NCBI GenBank assembly: GCA_964455185.1
Contig: CAYVUR010000003.1
Location: forward strand, 1-53,073
DNA from: CAISTG01 sp964455185
Lineage (GTDB): Bacteria; Patescibacteriota; Patescibacteriia; 2-01-FULL-39-33
Reading direction: 5' to 3'
DNA: 53,073 nucleotides
The position numbers were made by a program, and so were the translations under genes. Position 1 is the first letter of the stretch; each line of letters opens with the position of its first letter. This document shows, one piece after another, positions 43,007 to 52,329 of this stretch. Under the pieces are notes generated by a model. It worked only from the letters and a program-made list of their open reading frames with translations. It was not told where the DNA came from and made no database searches.

Positions 43007-43038
43007 ATTATATCTTTTTTTAATAAAATCTAGTACAA

Positions 43039-43067
43039 ATTATAACAAATAAAAAACATTTTGACAA
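43039..43067 (-). promoter_or_regulatory. Promoter of small basic gene (and tRNA?)
   Basis: Minus strand TTGTCA, 17-base spacer, TATAAT, start near 43032, about 26 bases before the ATG. Confidence 0.75.
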
Positions 43068-43131
43068 GAGTATTTGGTTTATTTTTTTGTCTCTTTAATA
43101 ACTTAATTAATTATGATAAGATATTTTCAAT

Positions 43132-46092
43132 ATGTCAGATTTACTTAAAAATTTAAATAAAATACAACAATTAGCCGTTACACATAAAGACGGTCCATTA
43201 TTAATTTTAGCTGGAGCTGGTACAGGTAAAACAACAGTTATTACCAATAAAATAGCTTGGTTAATATTGGAACAGGGGATAAAGCCTGACGAAGTTTTAG
43301 CTTTAACTTTTACTGAAAAAGCAGCAGCTGAAATGGAAGAAAGAGTAGATAAATTATTGCCGCTTGGCTATGTTGATTTATGGATTTCTACTTTTCATTC
43401 TTTTGCAGAAAGAATTTTAAGAGATAATGCCTTAGAAATAGGTTTACCTAATGATTTTAAATTATTATCACAAACTGAACAGTGGCTTTTAGTAAGACAA
43501 AATCTTGATCATTTCCAATTAGATTATTATCGCCCTCTTGGTAATCCGACTAAATTTATTCATTCTTTAATCAAACTTTTTTCTCGTGCTAAAGATGAAA
43601 ATATTTCAACTGAAGATTATTTAGAATATGCGCAAAATTTAAAACTTGACTCTGATTCAGCTGAATTTATAAAAAAAGAAACTTCGACTTTAGCTGATGA
43701 TGAAATTGCTAAACAATTAGAAATTTCTAATGCTTATCATACTTATCAACAATTATTATTAGAAAAAGGGGTAATGGATTTTGGTGATTTAATTAATTAT
43801 TGTTTAAAACTTTTTAAAGAACGCCCTACTATTTTAAATCACTATCGTAATAATTTTAAATATATTTTAATTGATGAATTTCAGGATACTAATTGGGCAC
43901 AGTATGAATTAATTAAACTTTTAGCTGCGCCTAAAAATAATTTAACTGTAGTTGGTGATGATGATCAGGCAATTTATAAATTTCGCGGCGCTTCTGTTAG
44001 TAATATTTTACAATTCAAAGACGATTTTCCTCAAGCAAAAGAAATTTTATTAATAGATAATTATCGCAGTTGTCAAAATATACTTGATCTCGCTTATAAA
44101 TTTATTCAACGTAATAATCCTGATCGTTTAGAAGTTAAAATGCAAAAAAAAGGGAAAAAATTATCTAAACAATTAATAAGTCATATTCCATGCGAGGGAA
44201 TAATTGAACATTTACATGGTCAAACAGCTTCTGATGAAATAGAAATGGTAATTAATAAAATTATTGAAATTTATAATTCAGATAAATCGTTAACTTGGTC
44301 TGATTTCGCTATTTTAGTTCGCGCTAATAGTATGGCAGATGATTTTTGTTATGCTTTAGAGTTAGCAAAAATTCCTTATGTCTTTTTGGCTTCAAAAGGT
44401 TTATATAAAAAACAAATTATTCTTGATATTTTAGCTTGGTTTCGTTTACTTGATAATTATCATGAAAATTCGGCTATGTACCGAATTATTAATTTGCCAA
44501 TTTGGCAAATTCCGCCCAATGATTGTATTAATCTTAATTATTGGGCTAATCGCAAAGGTTGGTCGTTATATGAAATTTGTAAACAAAATCGTCTTTTTAC
44601 CAATATTGATGATGCATCTCGTATTAAATTAGATAAAATAATTTCTTTATTAGAACAAGCTGCTATTACTGCTCAAAGTAATAAAAAACCAACAGAAATT
44701 CTTCAAGAATTTCTTGAAAAATCAGGATATTTAAAATTTTTAACCAACAAAAATAATTCGGATTTAAATCGTGATCTTAATTATCTTAATCAATTTTATA
44801 AAAAACTAGTTAAATTTGAAAAAGAAAATTTAACGCCTAATCTTGAATCTCTAATGGATTTAATAAATATGGAATTGGAATCAGGTGAAGAAGGAAGTTT
44901 AGAGCAAAATTTAGAAAATGATAGTCCTGATACTGTAAAAGTTATAACTATACATGGTGCAAAAGGATTAGAATTTAAATATGTTTTTATTGTTAATTTA
45001 GTAGACAAAAAATTTCCTAGTGTTTCTCGAAGCGAATCAATAGAATTACCAACTAAATTAATTAAAGAAATTTTACCAGAAGGCGATTCACATTTAGAAG
45101 AAGAAAGGAGATTATTTTATGTTGCCATTACTCGAGCTAAACAAGGATTATTTTTAACCTCGGCTCAAGATTATGGCGGGGCTAGAACAAAAAAAATATC
45201 TCGTTTTTTAGCAGAATTAGCAGAAGACGGTTTCAAATTGTCTAAACAAGTTAAAAGTGAAACAATTAAATTAGACAGAAAATCAAAAAGTGAATTAATT
45301 AAACCAGAATTAGAATTGATTAATTTTATACCTAAACATTTTTCTTTTACTCAAATTAAAGCTTTTGAAACTTGTCCTTATCAATATCGTTTTGCTCACA
45401 TTTTAAAAATACCTAGCAAAGGTAAACCACAATTTTCTTTTGGTAAAACTATGCATTCAGTAATGCAAAAATTTTTTATTTTAGCTAAAATGCGAGCTGG
45501 ATTATCTCAAGCTGACATTTTTGGTAGTATAAAAAAAGAACCTCAAATTACGTGGGAGGAAGTAAAAAAAATTTACGAAGAATCTTTTATTGATGATTGG
45601 TATCCTAATAAAAAGATAAAAGATGCTTATTATCAAAAAGGTTTAACTTCTCTTAAAACTTTTTTTGAACAATGGCAATCAGAAAAAATAATAGCGGATT
45701 CTTTAGAAGTTGGATTTACTTTTAAATTATCAAAAGATTGTGTAATTCGTGGCGCTATTGATAGAATTGATAAAGTTGATGATGGATATAAATTAATTGA
45801 TTATAAAACTGGCAAACCTAAAGATAAATTAGATATTGAAGATAAAGAACAATTATTAATATATCAAATAGCAGCCGAAGAAGTTTTAAAAAAACCAGTT
45901 AAAGAACTATCTTTTTATTACTTTGAAGGTAATAAAGAATTATCTTTTATTGGTAAAGATAAAGAATTAGAAAAATTAAAAGAAAAAATAATTTCTATTG
46001 TTGCTGAAATAAAAAAAGGAAAATTTCCTCCTAAACCTGAAATAAAAAAATGTGAAACTTGTGATTTTAAATGTATTTGTGATTATGCTTAA
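43132..46092 (+). CDS. UvrD-type helicase fused to a RecB/Cas4-like nuclease
   Basis: 986 residues. Superfamily 1 helicase domain: GAGTGKTT (28-35), LTFTEKAA, STFHSFAERIL, LIDEFQDTN (motif II), VVGDDDQAIYKFRGA, HGAKGLEFKYVFI, EERRLFYVAITRAK. From about 735 a PD-(D/E)XK nuclease follows: SFTQIKAFETCPYQYRF, GAIDRID, LIDYKTGK. The last residues CETCDFKCIC with the Cys in CPYQYRF form a probable 4Fe-4S site, as in AddB/Cas4. Likely repair or end-resection enzyme working alone, since no AddA/AddB or RecBCD partners are seen. Confidence 0.94.
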   Translation: MSDLLKNLNKIQQLAVTHKDGPLLILAGAGTGKTTVITNKIAWLILEQGIKPDEVLALTFTEKAAAEMEERVDKLLPLGYVDLWISTFHSFAERILRDNALEIGLPNDFKLLSQTEQWLLVRQNLDHFQLDYYRPLGNPTKFIHSLIKLFSRAKDENISTEDYLEYAQNLKLDSDSAEFIKKETSTLADDEIAKQLEISNAYHTYQQLLLEKGVMDFGDLINYCLKLFKERPTILNHYRNNFKYILIDEFQDTNWAQYELIKLLAAPKNNLTVVGDDDQAIYKFRGASVSNILQFKDDFPQAKEILLIDNYRSCQNILDLAYKFIQRNNPDRLEVKMQKKGKKLSKQLISHIPCEGIIEHLHGQTASDEIEMVINKIIEIYNSDKSLTWSDFAILVRANSMADDFCYALELAKIPYVFLASKGLYKKQIILDILAWFRLLDNYHENSAMYRIINLPIWQIPPNDCINLNYWANRKGWSLYEICKQNRLFTNIDDASRIKLDKIISLLEQAAITAQSNKKPTEILQEFLEKSGYLKFLTNKNNSDLNRDLNYLNQFYKKLVKFEKENLTPNLESLMDLINMELESGEEGSLEQNLENDSPDTVKVITIHGAKGLEFKYVFIVNLVDKKFPSVSRSESIELPTKLIKEILPEGDSHLEEERRLFYVAITRAKQGLFLTSAQDYGGARTKKISRFLAELAEDGFKLSKQVKSETIKLDRKSKSELIKPELELINFIPKHFSFTQIKAFETCPYQYRFAHILKIPSKGKPQFSFGKTMHSVMQKFFILAKMRAGLSQADIFGSIKKEPQITWEEVKKIYEESFIDDWYPNKKIKDAYYQKGLTSLKTFFEQWQSEKIIADSLEVGFTFKLSKDCVIRGAIDRIDKVDDGYKLIDYKTGKPKDKLDIEDKEQLLIYQIAAEEVLKKPVKELSFYYFEGNKELSFIGKDKELEKLKEKIISIVAEIKKGKFPPKPEIKKCETCDFKCICDYA

Positions 46093-46109
46093 AATAATAA
46101 TAATATAAT

Positions 46110-47351
46110 ATGTTAACATTGAAAATTGCTATTAAATCTTTAATGAAAAATAAACTTAGAACCTTGCTTACTGTTTTAGGAATTGTAATTGGAATTGCTG
46201 CAGTTATAATTGTCACGTCTGCTGGAGAAGGATTAAAAGGCCAAATTACATCACAATTAGATGCTTTTGGTAATAATATTATTCAAATTGAACCAAAAGT
46301 ACCATCAACTTCTCACGTCTCTTCAGAAAATGCCATGGCACAAGCTCAAGGAGTACAAATAACTACTTTAACAAAAGAAGACGGGGAGGCTATTGGTAAA
46401 CTTAAAAATATTTCTAATCATTATGCTGCTTTAATTGATCAAGAAATTATTACTTATCTTAATACTAATAAAGTAATAAATATTATAGGCACAGAACCGT
46501 CTTTTATTGATATGGATAAATCAGAAATTGCTCAAGGTAGATTTTTTAATAAAGATGAAGAAAATGATCTTTCTCGAGTGGCAGTTTTAGGAAATAAATT
46601 AGCTAAAACTTTATTTGGCAATCAAGATCCCGTTGGTCAGCAAGTAAAAATAGGCCGTACCCAATTTAAAATAATAGGTGTACTTCAAGAAAGGGGCAAT
46701 ACTTTTGGTTTTGATTTTGATAATATTGTTTATTTACCACTTGCTACTTTACAAAAAATAATTATGGGAGTAGATCATGTTCAATGGATAACTGCTCAAA
46801 TGGAAAATCCTGCTTTAGAAGCAGAAACAGCCGAAGACATTATTCAATTATTACGCAACCGACACGAAATCAGTGATTCGAAATATGATGATTTTTCAGT
46901 TATGACAATGACTGAGATGCGAGAAATGGTTGATACTATTTTTAATGCCATCACTTTTCTTTTAATAGCTTTAGCTGGTATTTCTTTATTAGTTGGTGGA
47001 GTGGGCATTATGAATATTATGTATGTATCAGTATCTGAAAGAACTTTTGAAATTGGTTTACGTAAAGCGGTTGGTGCTAGAAAAAGACAAATTCTTTGGC
47101 AATTTTTATTTGAAGCAATTATTGTTACTTTAATAGGGGGAATAATTGGTATTACTATAGGGCTTTTTATATCTTGGTTAGTAAGTTTTATTGCGGGACA
47201 ATTAGATTTTAATTGGTCATTCATTTTGCCGCCAGAATCAATTATTATTGCTTTTGGTTTTTGTGCAACAGTTGGGCTTATTTTTGGTTATTATCCAGCA
47301 AAACAAGCGGCTGAAATGGATGTAATTAATGCTTTAAGAAAAAACGAATGA
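46110..47351 (+). CDS. MacB-like ABC transporter permease
   Basis: 413 residues: one N-terminal membrane segment, a periplasmic/external MacB-type core domain (about 45-270), then three membrane segments (FtsX domain, LLVGGVGIMNIMYVSVSERTFEIGLRKAVGA). Family members usually export peptides or macrolides, or transmit signals. No ATPase gene is adjacent, so the partner must be elsewhere. Its stop overlaps the rodA start (ATGA). Confidence 0.9.
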   Translation: MLTLKIAIKSLMKNKLRTLLTVLGIVIGIAAVIIVTSAGEGLKGQITSQLDAFGNNIIQIEPKVPSTSHVSSENAMAQAQGVQITTLTKEDGEAIGKLKNISNHYAALIDQEIITYLNTNKVINIIGTEPSFIDMDKSEIAQGRFFNKDEENDLSRVAVLGNKLAKTLFGNQDPVGQQVKIGRTQFKIIGVLQERGNTFGFDFDNIVYLPLATLQKIIMGVDHVQWITAQMENPALEAETAEDIIQLLRNRHEISDSKYDDFSVMTMTEMREMVDTIFNAITFLLIALAGISLLVGGVGIMNIMYVSVSERTFEIGLRKAVGARKRQILWQFLFEAIIVTLIGGIIGITIGLFISWLVSFIAGQLDFNWSFILPPESIIIAFGFCATVGLIFGYYPAKQAAEMDVINALRKNE

Positions 47352-48466
47352 TTTTTAATAAAAACAAAATTTTAATAACAACTGATTGGTGGTTAATAAC
47401 TATTATCATTTTTTTAGTAACTTTTGGATTAGCTGCTATTTATAGTGTAGCATTAGGAAGAGGCGGAAGTGAATTTGATAATCTTCAAAAACAAATTATT
47501 TGGATGTTTTTTGGGATAATTTTAATGTTTATTGTATCTTTAATTGATTATCATTTCTGGTGTAAAATTAGTTGGATTGGTTATATTGTTTCTTTAATAC
47601 TTTTAATACTTGTTTTAACACCTCTTGGTTCAACAATAAAAGGGGCTCGGGGATGGTTTGATTTAGGATCAGCATCTTTTCAACCGGTAGAATTAACTAA
47701 AATTTTTTTAATTTTAATATTGGCTGATTTTTGTAGTCGCTATAGTAGACAAATTTATAAATTAAAACAATTATTTTTTATGGGATTATTAGCTATAATA
47801 CCTTTGAGTTTAGTAATAATTCAACCAGATTTTGGTTCTGCTATGGTTTTATTTTTTATCTGGTTAGTATCATTTTTACTTGTTATGCAAAAAAAATGGC
47901 ATGGTTTATTAGTTTTTGGTAGTATAATTTTATTATTTCTAGGTGCTTGGTTTTTTTTATTACAAGATTACCAAAAAGATCGTATTAAAATTTTTTTGAA
48001 TCCAGAATTAGATCCTTTAGGTAGGGGGTACAATGTTCAACAATCAATAATAGCTGTAGGCGCTGGCAAATTTTTAGGAAGAGGTTTAGGGTTTGGTAGT
48101 CAAAGTCAATTAAAATTCATTCCTGAAAGTCAAACTGATTTTATTTTTTCCGTAATTGCTGAAGAAATTGGTTTTGTTGGTGTATTTTTAATTTTATTTT
48201 TATTTGGGTTATTTTTTTATAGATTTTATCGAATAGCTAGCCGTGCTCCTGATGATTTTGGAATGTTTGTATCAATTTTAACAGCAGCTACTGTTTTTAT
48301 TCATGTTTTTATTAATTCCGGAATGTGCGTTGGCTTGCTTCCAGTTACTGGAATTTCATTACCTTTTGTTTCTTATGGAGGAAGTTTTTTATTAACAATG
48401 ATGATTCTAGTAGGAATTAATCTCAGTATTTATCGTTATGAAGTATTATTAAGAGAACTTGATTAA
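47348..48466 (+). CDS. rodA: SEDS peptidoglycan polymerase (RodA/FtsW)
   Basis: 372 residues, about 10 membrane segments. SEDS signatures: GARGWFDLGSASFQPVELTKIF, QPDFGSA, GRGYNVQQSIIAVGAGKFLGRGLG, PESQTDFIFSVIAEE, LPFVSYGGS. Polymerises lipid II; RodA (elongation) fits better than FtsW by length, but no mreBCD is nearby. Coupled to the MacB-like permease. Confidence 0.9.
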   Translation: MIFNKNKILITTDWWLITIIIFLVTFGLAAIYSVALGRGGSEFDNLQKQIIWMFFGIILMFIVSLIDYHFWCKISWIGYIVSLILLILVLTPLGSTIKGARGWFDLGSASFQPVELTKIFLILILADFCSRYSRQIYKLKQLFFMGLLAIIPLSLVIIQPDFGSAMVLFFIWLVSFLLVMQKKWHGLLVFGSIILLFLGAWFFLLQDYQKDRIKIFLNPELDPLGRGYNVQQSIIAVGAGKFLGRGLGFGSQSQLKFIPESQTDFIFSVIAEEIGFVGVFLILFLFGLFFYRFYRIASRAPDDFGMFVSILTAATVFIHVFINSGMCVGLLPVTGISLPFVSYGGSFLLTMMILVGINLSIYRYEVLLRELD

Positions 48467-48507
48467 ATTTGTTATTTATGTTATTTTAAATATGTTATTA
48501 TTAAATT

Positions 48508-48840
48508 ATGAGAGACTTTTTAAATAATAATTTTAATTACCGACCAGAAGATGGACTACGTATAGTTTCACGTTGTCCAGTTTGTCAATTAGAACACAAC
48601 CCAATAGAAACTGTAATTTTAGATGAAGCTGATGGTGCACATTTAATATATATTAAATGTAAAAATTGTAATTCTGGAGTTGTTGCTGCAGTATCTTTGG
48701 GTACAATGGGAATTTCATCTTTAGGCGCGGTTACTGATCTTAGTAGTAAAGAAATTATGGAAATTAAGGATCGAGATCCAATTGATGAAAATGATGTAAT
48801 TGAAATTTATAGAGAACTTTATCATAAAAAATCTAAATAG
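48508..48840 (+). CDS. Small zinc-ribbon protein
   Basis: 110 residues. Two CxxC pairs (Cys23/26 in SRCPVCQ; Cys51/54 in KCKNCNS) should bind one zinc. Between and after them it is acidic with a hydrophobic AAVSLGTMGISSLGAV stretch. No membrane segment, no recognised family. Stands alone between rodA and rplY. Confidence 0.7.
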   Translation: MRDFLNNNFNYRPEDGLRIVSRCPVCQLEHNPIETVILDEADGAHLIYIKCKNCNSGVVAAVSLGTMGISSLGAVTDLSSKEIMEIKDRDPIDENDVIEIYRELYHKKSK

Positions 48841-48846
48841 TTTAAC

Positions 48847-48875
48847 TTGACTTTTTATCTATTTTAATTTATTAT
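48847..48875 (+). promoter_or_regulatory. rplY promoter
   Basis: TTGACT, 17-base spacer, TATTAT, about 44 bases before ATG 48920. Confidence 0.7.
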
Positions 48876-48919
48876 TAAATAATTCTTAAGTTATAACTAA
48901 CAATAAAAATAAAAATTTT

Positions 48920-49576
48920 ATGACCCTGAAATTAGAAGCAAAAACAAGAAAATATTTAAGAAAAAAAGTGGCTTTACTTAGACAGTCTGGTAAAATTCCT
49001 GCTGTTATTTACGGCCATAAAAAAGAAAACCAAAATCTTGAAATTAATTATATTGAATTTGAAAAAATCTTAAACAAGGCCGGAGAAAATACTTTAATTG
49101 ATTTAATTATTGATGATAATTCCCCAGTTAAAGTTATTATTGCTGACATACAACGTGAACCAATTAAAAATCATATTATTCATGTTGATTTGCATCAAAT
49201 TAATATGAAAGAAAAAATTAAAGCAAAAGTACCAATAGAATTTACTGGAGAATCAAAAGCAGTAAAAGAAGAAGGTGGAGTTTTAATTCACAATATTTCA
49301 GAAGTTGAAATATATTGTTTACCAGAAAATTTAATTCATCAAATTTTAGTAGATATAACTCCTCTTGAAACTTTTGATGATGTTATTACTATTAAAGATC
49401 TTAAAATTTCGGCTAATATAGAAGTTTTGCATCATAAACCAGATGATATAGTAGTATTAGTGACTCGACCTAAAGAGGAAAAAGAAGAAATTACAGTTAC
49501 TACAACAAGCACTGAAAACGAAACTACTTCTAATAATACTGATAATGTTGAAACTACAGAAACTGAAAAAAAATAA
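48920..49576 (+). CDS. rplY: 50S ribosomal protein L25/CTC/TL5
   Basis: 218 residues, the long CTC-type with two domains. N-terminal 5S rRNA-binding domain (KIPAVIYGHKKENQ near 28) and C-terminal beta domain (about 95-190). The Thr/Glu/Asn-rich tail (195-218) is low complexity. Confidence 0.94.
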   Translation: MTLKLEAKTRKYLRKKVALLRQSGKIPAVIYGHKKENQNLEINYIEFEKILNKAGENTLIDLIIDDNSPVKVIIADIQREPIKNHIIHVDLHQINMKEKIKAKVPIEFTGESKAVKEEGGVLIHNISEVEIYCLPENLIHQILVDITPLETFDDVITIKDLKISANIEVLHHKPDDIVVLVTRPKEEKEEITVTTTSTENETTSNNTDNVETTETEKK

Positions 49577-49584
49577 AAATTAAA

Positions 49585-49614
49585 TAAAAAATCCCTTCTG
49601 AGAAGGGATTTTTT
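49585..49614 (+). terminator. Intrinsic terminator after rplY
   Basis: AAAAAATCCCTTCT / AGAAGGGATTTTTT around GA, then T. Confidence 0.9.
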
Positions 49615-49690
49615 ATTATCACCAAAATTATTAATTATAATAAATGTTATTAATCAAAATTAATTTTATTAAACACAAAATAATTATAGT

Positions 49691-50554
49691 TTATAAGATT
49701 ATTTTTATAAATCTTTTTTTACCACATAAATCTTTAATTACATCGATTTTTGCAATTGAAAAATATTGTTTAGCTAATTTAAAAAAATCATACCAATAAT
49801 TACTATTTATTTCTATAAAAATTGCTTGAGGCAATTCTAAACGTTTGTTTAATTGTTTAAATAAATTTTTATAAACCATTAAACCATGATAACCAGCAAA
49901 TAGGGCTTTAGTTGGTTCATAACTTAAGCCACGTTTAATCTCGATTGAAAAATTTTTAATTTCTTTTTTATCTAAATAGGGAAGATTGGCTACAACAATA
50001 AAATTATTTAAATCTTCTTTAAAACTAGTTAAAAGATTACTTTTTTTAAAAATAACACTCAAATTTAAATTTTTAGAGTTTTGACGAGCTAAATTTAATG
50101 CTTCTGTAGATGATTCTAATCCATAAATTTTAGCTTGAGGTAATAATTTTTTAAAAGCTAAAGAAATACATCCTGAACCAGTTCCAATATCTATAATTTT
50201 TATTTCTGAGTTTTTTAAATTTTTATCTTTAATATAATCTATTACTAAATCTATTAATTGTTCGGTTTCTGGTCGAGGAATTAAAGTCTTAGATGATACT
50301 TTTATAGGTAAGCCATAAAAAAATTTATAACCAATTAAATAAGCTATTGGTTCATATTTAGCGCGACGTTCAATTAATAATTGAAATTTTTTTATTTGTT
50401 GTGTTGATATTTTTTTCTCTAAATGAGTTAAAACTTTTTCTCGAGAGGTTTTCAAGATGAAAGCAAGTAATACTTCAGCATCAAGACGCGCGGAATTTAT
50501 TTTTTTTTGAGATAAAATTTTAAAAGATTTTTCTAAGGCTTGAGCAATAGTCAT
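49691..50554 (-). CDS. prmC: Release factor glutamine methyltransferase PrmC
   Basis: Methylates the Gln of the GGQ motif of RF1/RF2. 287 residues from ATG 50554 (a TTG one codon earlier also opens the frame). N-terminal helical domain, then the Rossmann fold with IDIGTGSGCISLAF. The catalytic NPPY motif reads NLPY (VVANLPYL), a variant worth noting. Follows prfA in the same operon, 37 bases apart, matching its substrate. Confidence 0.95.
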   Translation of the reverse strand: MTIAQALEKSFKILSQKKINSARLDAEVLLAFILKTSREKVLTHLEKKISTQQIKKFQLLIERRAKYEPIAYLIGYKFFYGLPIKVSSKTLIPRPETEQLIDLVIDYIKDKNLKNSEIKIIDIGTGSGCISLAFKKLLPQAKIYGLESSTEALNLARQNSKNLNLSVIFKKSNLLTSFKEDLNNFIVVANLPYLDKKEIKNFSIEIKRGLSYEPTKALFAGYHGLMVYKNLFKQLNKRLELPQAIFIEINSNYWYDFFKLAKQYFSIAKIDVIKDLCGKKRFIKIIL

Positions 50555-50591
50555 CAATAAACATAATTAATAATTAATTAAAATAATTCAA

Positions 50592-51662
50592 TCATTCTTG
50601 ATTAGTTAAAATTAAAGTTTCAAAATGTTTTTTAACTGAATCAATTATTTTATCAATGTCTCCATCCATAATAGCTGTAATATTTGAAAAATTTTCATTA
50701 GATCGATGATCCGTTACTCTATCTTGAGGAAAATTATAAGTTCTAATTTTTTCACTACGATCACCTGTACCTATTTGAGATCTACGTGTTTCCGATAATT
50801 TTTTATTTTCCTCTGCTTCTTTGAGAGCTAAAAGTCTTGAACGTAAAACCATCATAGCTTTTTCACGATTCTGTAATTGAGAACGTTCATCTTGACAACT
50901 GACTACTAAACCTGAAGGAAGGTGAGTAATACGAACAGCTGAGTAAGTAGTATTAACTGATTGTCCACCATGTCCACCGGCACAAAAAGTATCGATACGC
51001 AAATCTTTAGGATCAATCTTAAAATCAATTTCTTCAGCTTCCGGCAAAACAGCAACGGTTACTGTTGAAGTATGAACACGTCCTTTTTTTTCGGTTTCTG
51101 GAACTCGTTGAACTCGATGTACACCACTTTCATATTTAAGACGACTATAAACATTTTGTCCAATAATCTCAAAAATTACTTCTTTATAACCTCCAATGCC
51201 AATTTTATTTTCTGAAATTAATTTAGTTTTCCAGCCACACTTTTCTGCATAACGCATATATAATCTAAACATTTCTCCAGCAAAAAGAGCAGCTTCATCA
51301 CCTCCAGCTCCTGCACGAATTTCTATAATAACATTTTTTTTATCATTAGGATCTTTAGGGATAAGCAATGATTGAATTTCTTTTTCTGTTTCTTCTAATT
51401 GGCGTAATAAATCATTTTTTTCCTCAAGTGATATCTTAATCATTTCTGAGTCATCTGTATTTTCTGCAATAATTGTTTCTACTGCAACTAAATCAGATTT
51501 TATTTTTTCTAAACGTTTTTTAGCAATAATAATTTCTTTTAAGTCATCATATTCCTGAGATATTTTTTTTATTTGTAAAGGGTCATTAATTACTGACTCT
51601 TTTTGTAATAGACGTTCTAATTCTTCAAATCTAGCTTGTATTTTTTCTAATTTATCATTCAT
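50592..51662 (-). CDS. prfA: Peptide chain release factor 1
   Basis: Reads UAA and UAG. 356 residues from ATG 51662 (a TTG 21 bases earlier adds MSIYYIN, unlikely). GGQ in CAGGHGGQSVNTTYSAVRI near 230, RVPETEKKGRVHTSTVTVAVLP includes the PxT-type region. The upstream rpmE ends in its own terminator at 51704. Confidence 0.97.
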   Translation of the reverse strand: MNDKLEKIQARFEELERLLQKESVINDPLQIKKISQEYDDLKEIIIAKKRLEKIKSDLVAVETIIAENTDDSEMIKISLEEKNDLLRQLEETEKEIQSLLIPKDPNDKKNVIIEIRAGAGGDEAALFAGEMFRLYMRYAEKCGWKTKLISENKIGIGGYKEVIFEIIGQNVYSRLKYESGVHRVQRVPETEKKGRVHTSTVTVAVLPEAEEIDFKIDPKDLRIDTFCAGGHGGQSVNTTYSAVRITHLPSGLVVSCQDERSQLQNREKAMMVLRSRLLALKEAEENKKLSETRRSQIGTGDRSEKIRTYNFPQDRVTDHRSNENFSNITAIMDGDIDKIIDSVKKHFETLILTNQE

Positions 51663-51703
51663 ATTTATATAATAAATTGACAATATAATTATATCCTAAA
51701 TAA

Positions 51704-51738
51704 AAAGAACCTGCCAGTTAAACTGAAACAGGTTCTTT
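51704..51738 (-). terminator. Terminator between rpmE and prfA
   Basis: AAAGAACCTG / CAGGTTCTTT with an inner CAGTTTAACTG hairpin; the T-rich tract is on the minus side. Confidence 0.8.
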
Positions 51739-51749
51739 AATTTTTATAG

Positions 51750-52052
51750 TTATTTTTTAATAATTTTAATACCTTCTTTTTCTGCTTTTTTAGCGGCTTT
51801 TAAAGCTTTTTGTTTTTCTTTTTTAAGAGTTTTATTAATAACTTTATTAGATTTAGCTTCAACCTTCTTATTAAATTTATCAACTCTTTTAGCAGTATCT
51901 ACTAATTTTTGTTTACCTGTATAAAAAGGATGACAAGCAGAACAAATTTCTACATAAATTTCTTCTCTAGTTGATCCCACAACAAAACTATTGCCACAAG
52001 CGCAAGTGACTTTAGCTTCCGGATAATACTGAGGATGGATGTCCTTTTTCAT
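51750..52052 (-). CDS. rpmE: 50S ribosomal protein L31
   Basis: 100 residues. Zinc-type L31: CxC (Cys17/19, TCACGNSF) and CxxC (Cys37/40, ICSACHPFYTGK). About 35 residues longer than usual at the C-terminus, a Lys-rich tail. Strong own promoter at 52091-52119. Confidence 0.96.
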   Translation of the reverse strand: MKKDIHPQYYPEAKVTCACGNSFVVGSTREEIYVEICSACHPFYTGKQKLVDTAKRVDKFNKKVEAKSNKVINKTLKKEKQKALKAAKKAEKEGIKIIKK

Positions 52053-52090
52053 ATTGATTGTCTAAAATTTAGTTTTATTTTAATGATACA

Positions 52091-52119
52091 ATTATATCTT
52101 ATTTAGACAAAAATGTCAA
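52091..52119 (-). promoter_or_regulatory. rpmE promoter
   Basis: Minus strand TTGACA, 17-base spacer, TATAAT: a perfect consensus promoter. Confidence 0.85.
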
Positions 52120-52167
52120 TAAAAATTTGATAATTTAAAAAAGTTTAATTAAATTAATTAATTTTTC

Positions 52168-52196
52168 TTGACTTTAATTAATTTTTATGCTAAATT
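52168..52196 (+). promoter_or_regulatory. rpsB promoter
   Basis: TTGACT, 17-base spacer, TAAATT with TG one base before it (extended -10). Start near 52203, giving a leader of about 127 bases. Confidence 0.65.
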
Positions 52197-52248
52197 TTAT
52201 TTGCTTTAATAAAGCATTTTTACTTTAATTTAACTAATTAATAAAATA

Positions 52249-52314
52249 AATCTCTCATATCTCGATAATTTCCTTGTTCGCTAAAATATAGCGAAATAAA
52301 CGAGATAGAAGATT
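52249..52314 (+). promoter_or_regulatory. Structured rpsB leader
   Basis: Nested pairs: AATCT/AGATT outside, ATCTCG (52259-52264) with CGAGAT (52301-52306), and TTCGCTA/TAGCGAA inside (52277-52295). It ends just before AAGGA and the ATG. Autogenous control of rpsB by S2 is known in other bacteria; whether this is such a site is inference. Confidence 0.55.
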
Positions 52315-52329
52315 AAAGGAAAAAAAATT

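Noticed and set aside
46844..47224. 126-residue minus-strand frame inside the MacB-like gene
   Set aside because: Antisense shadow; no SD, promoter or recognisable domain.
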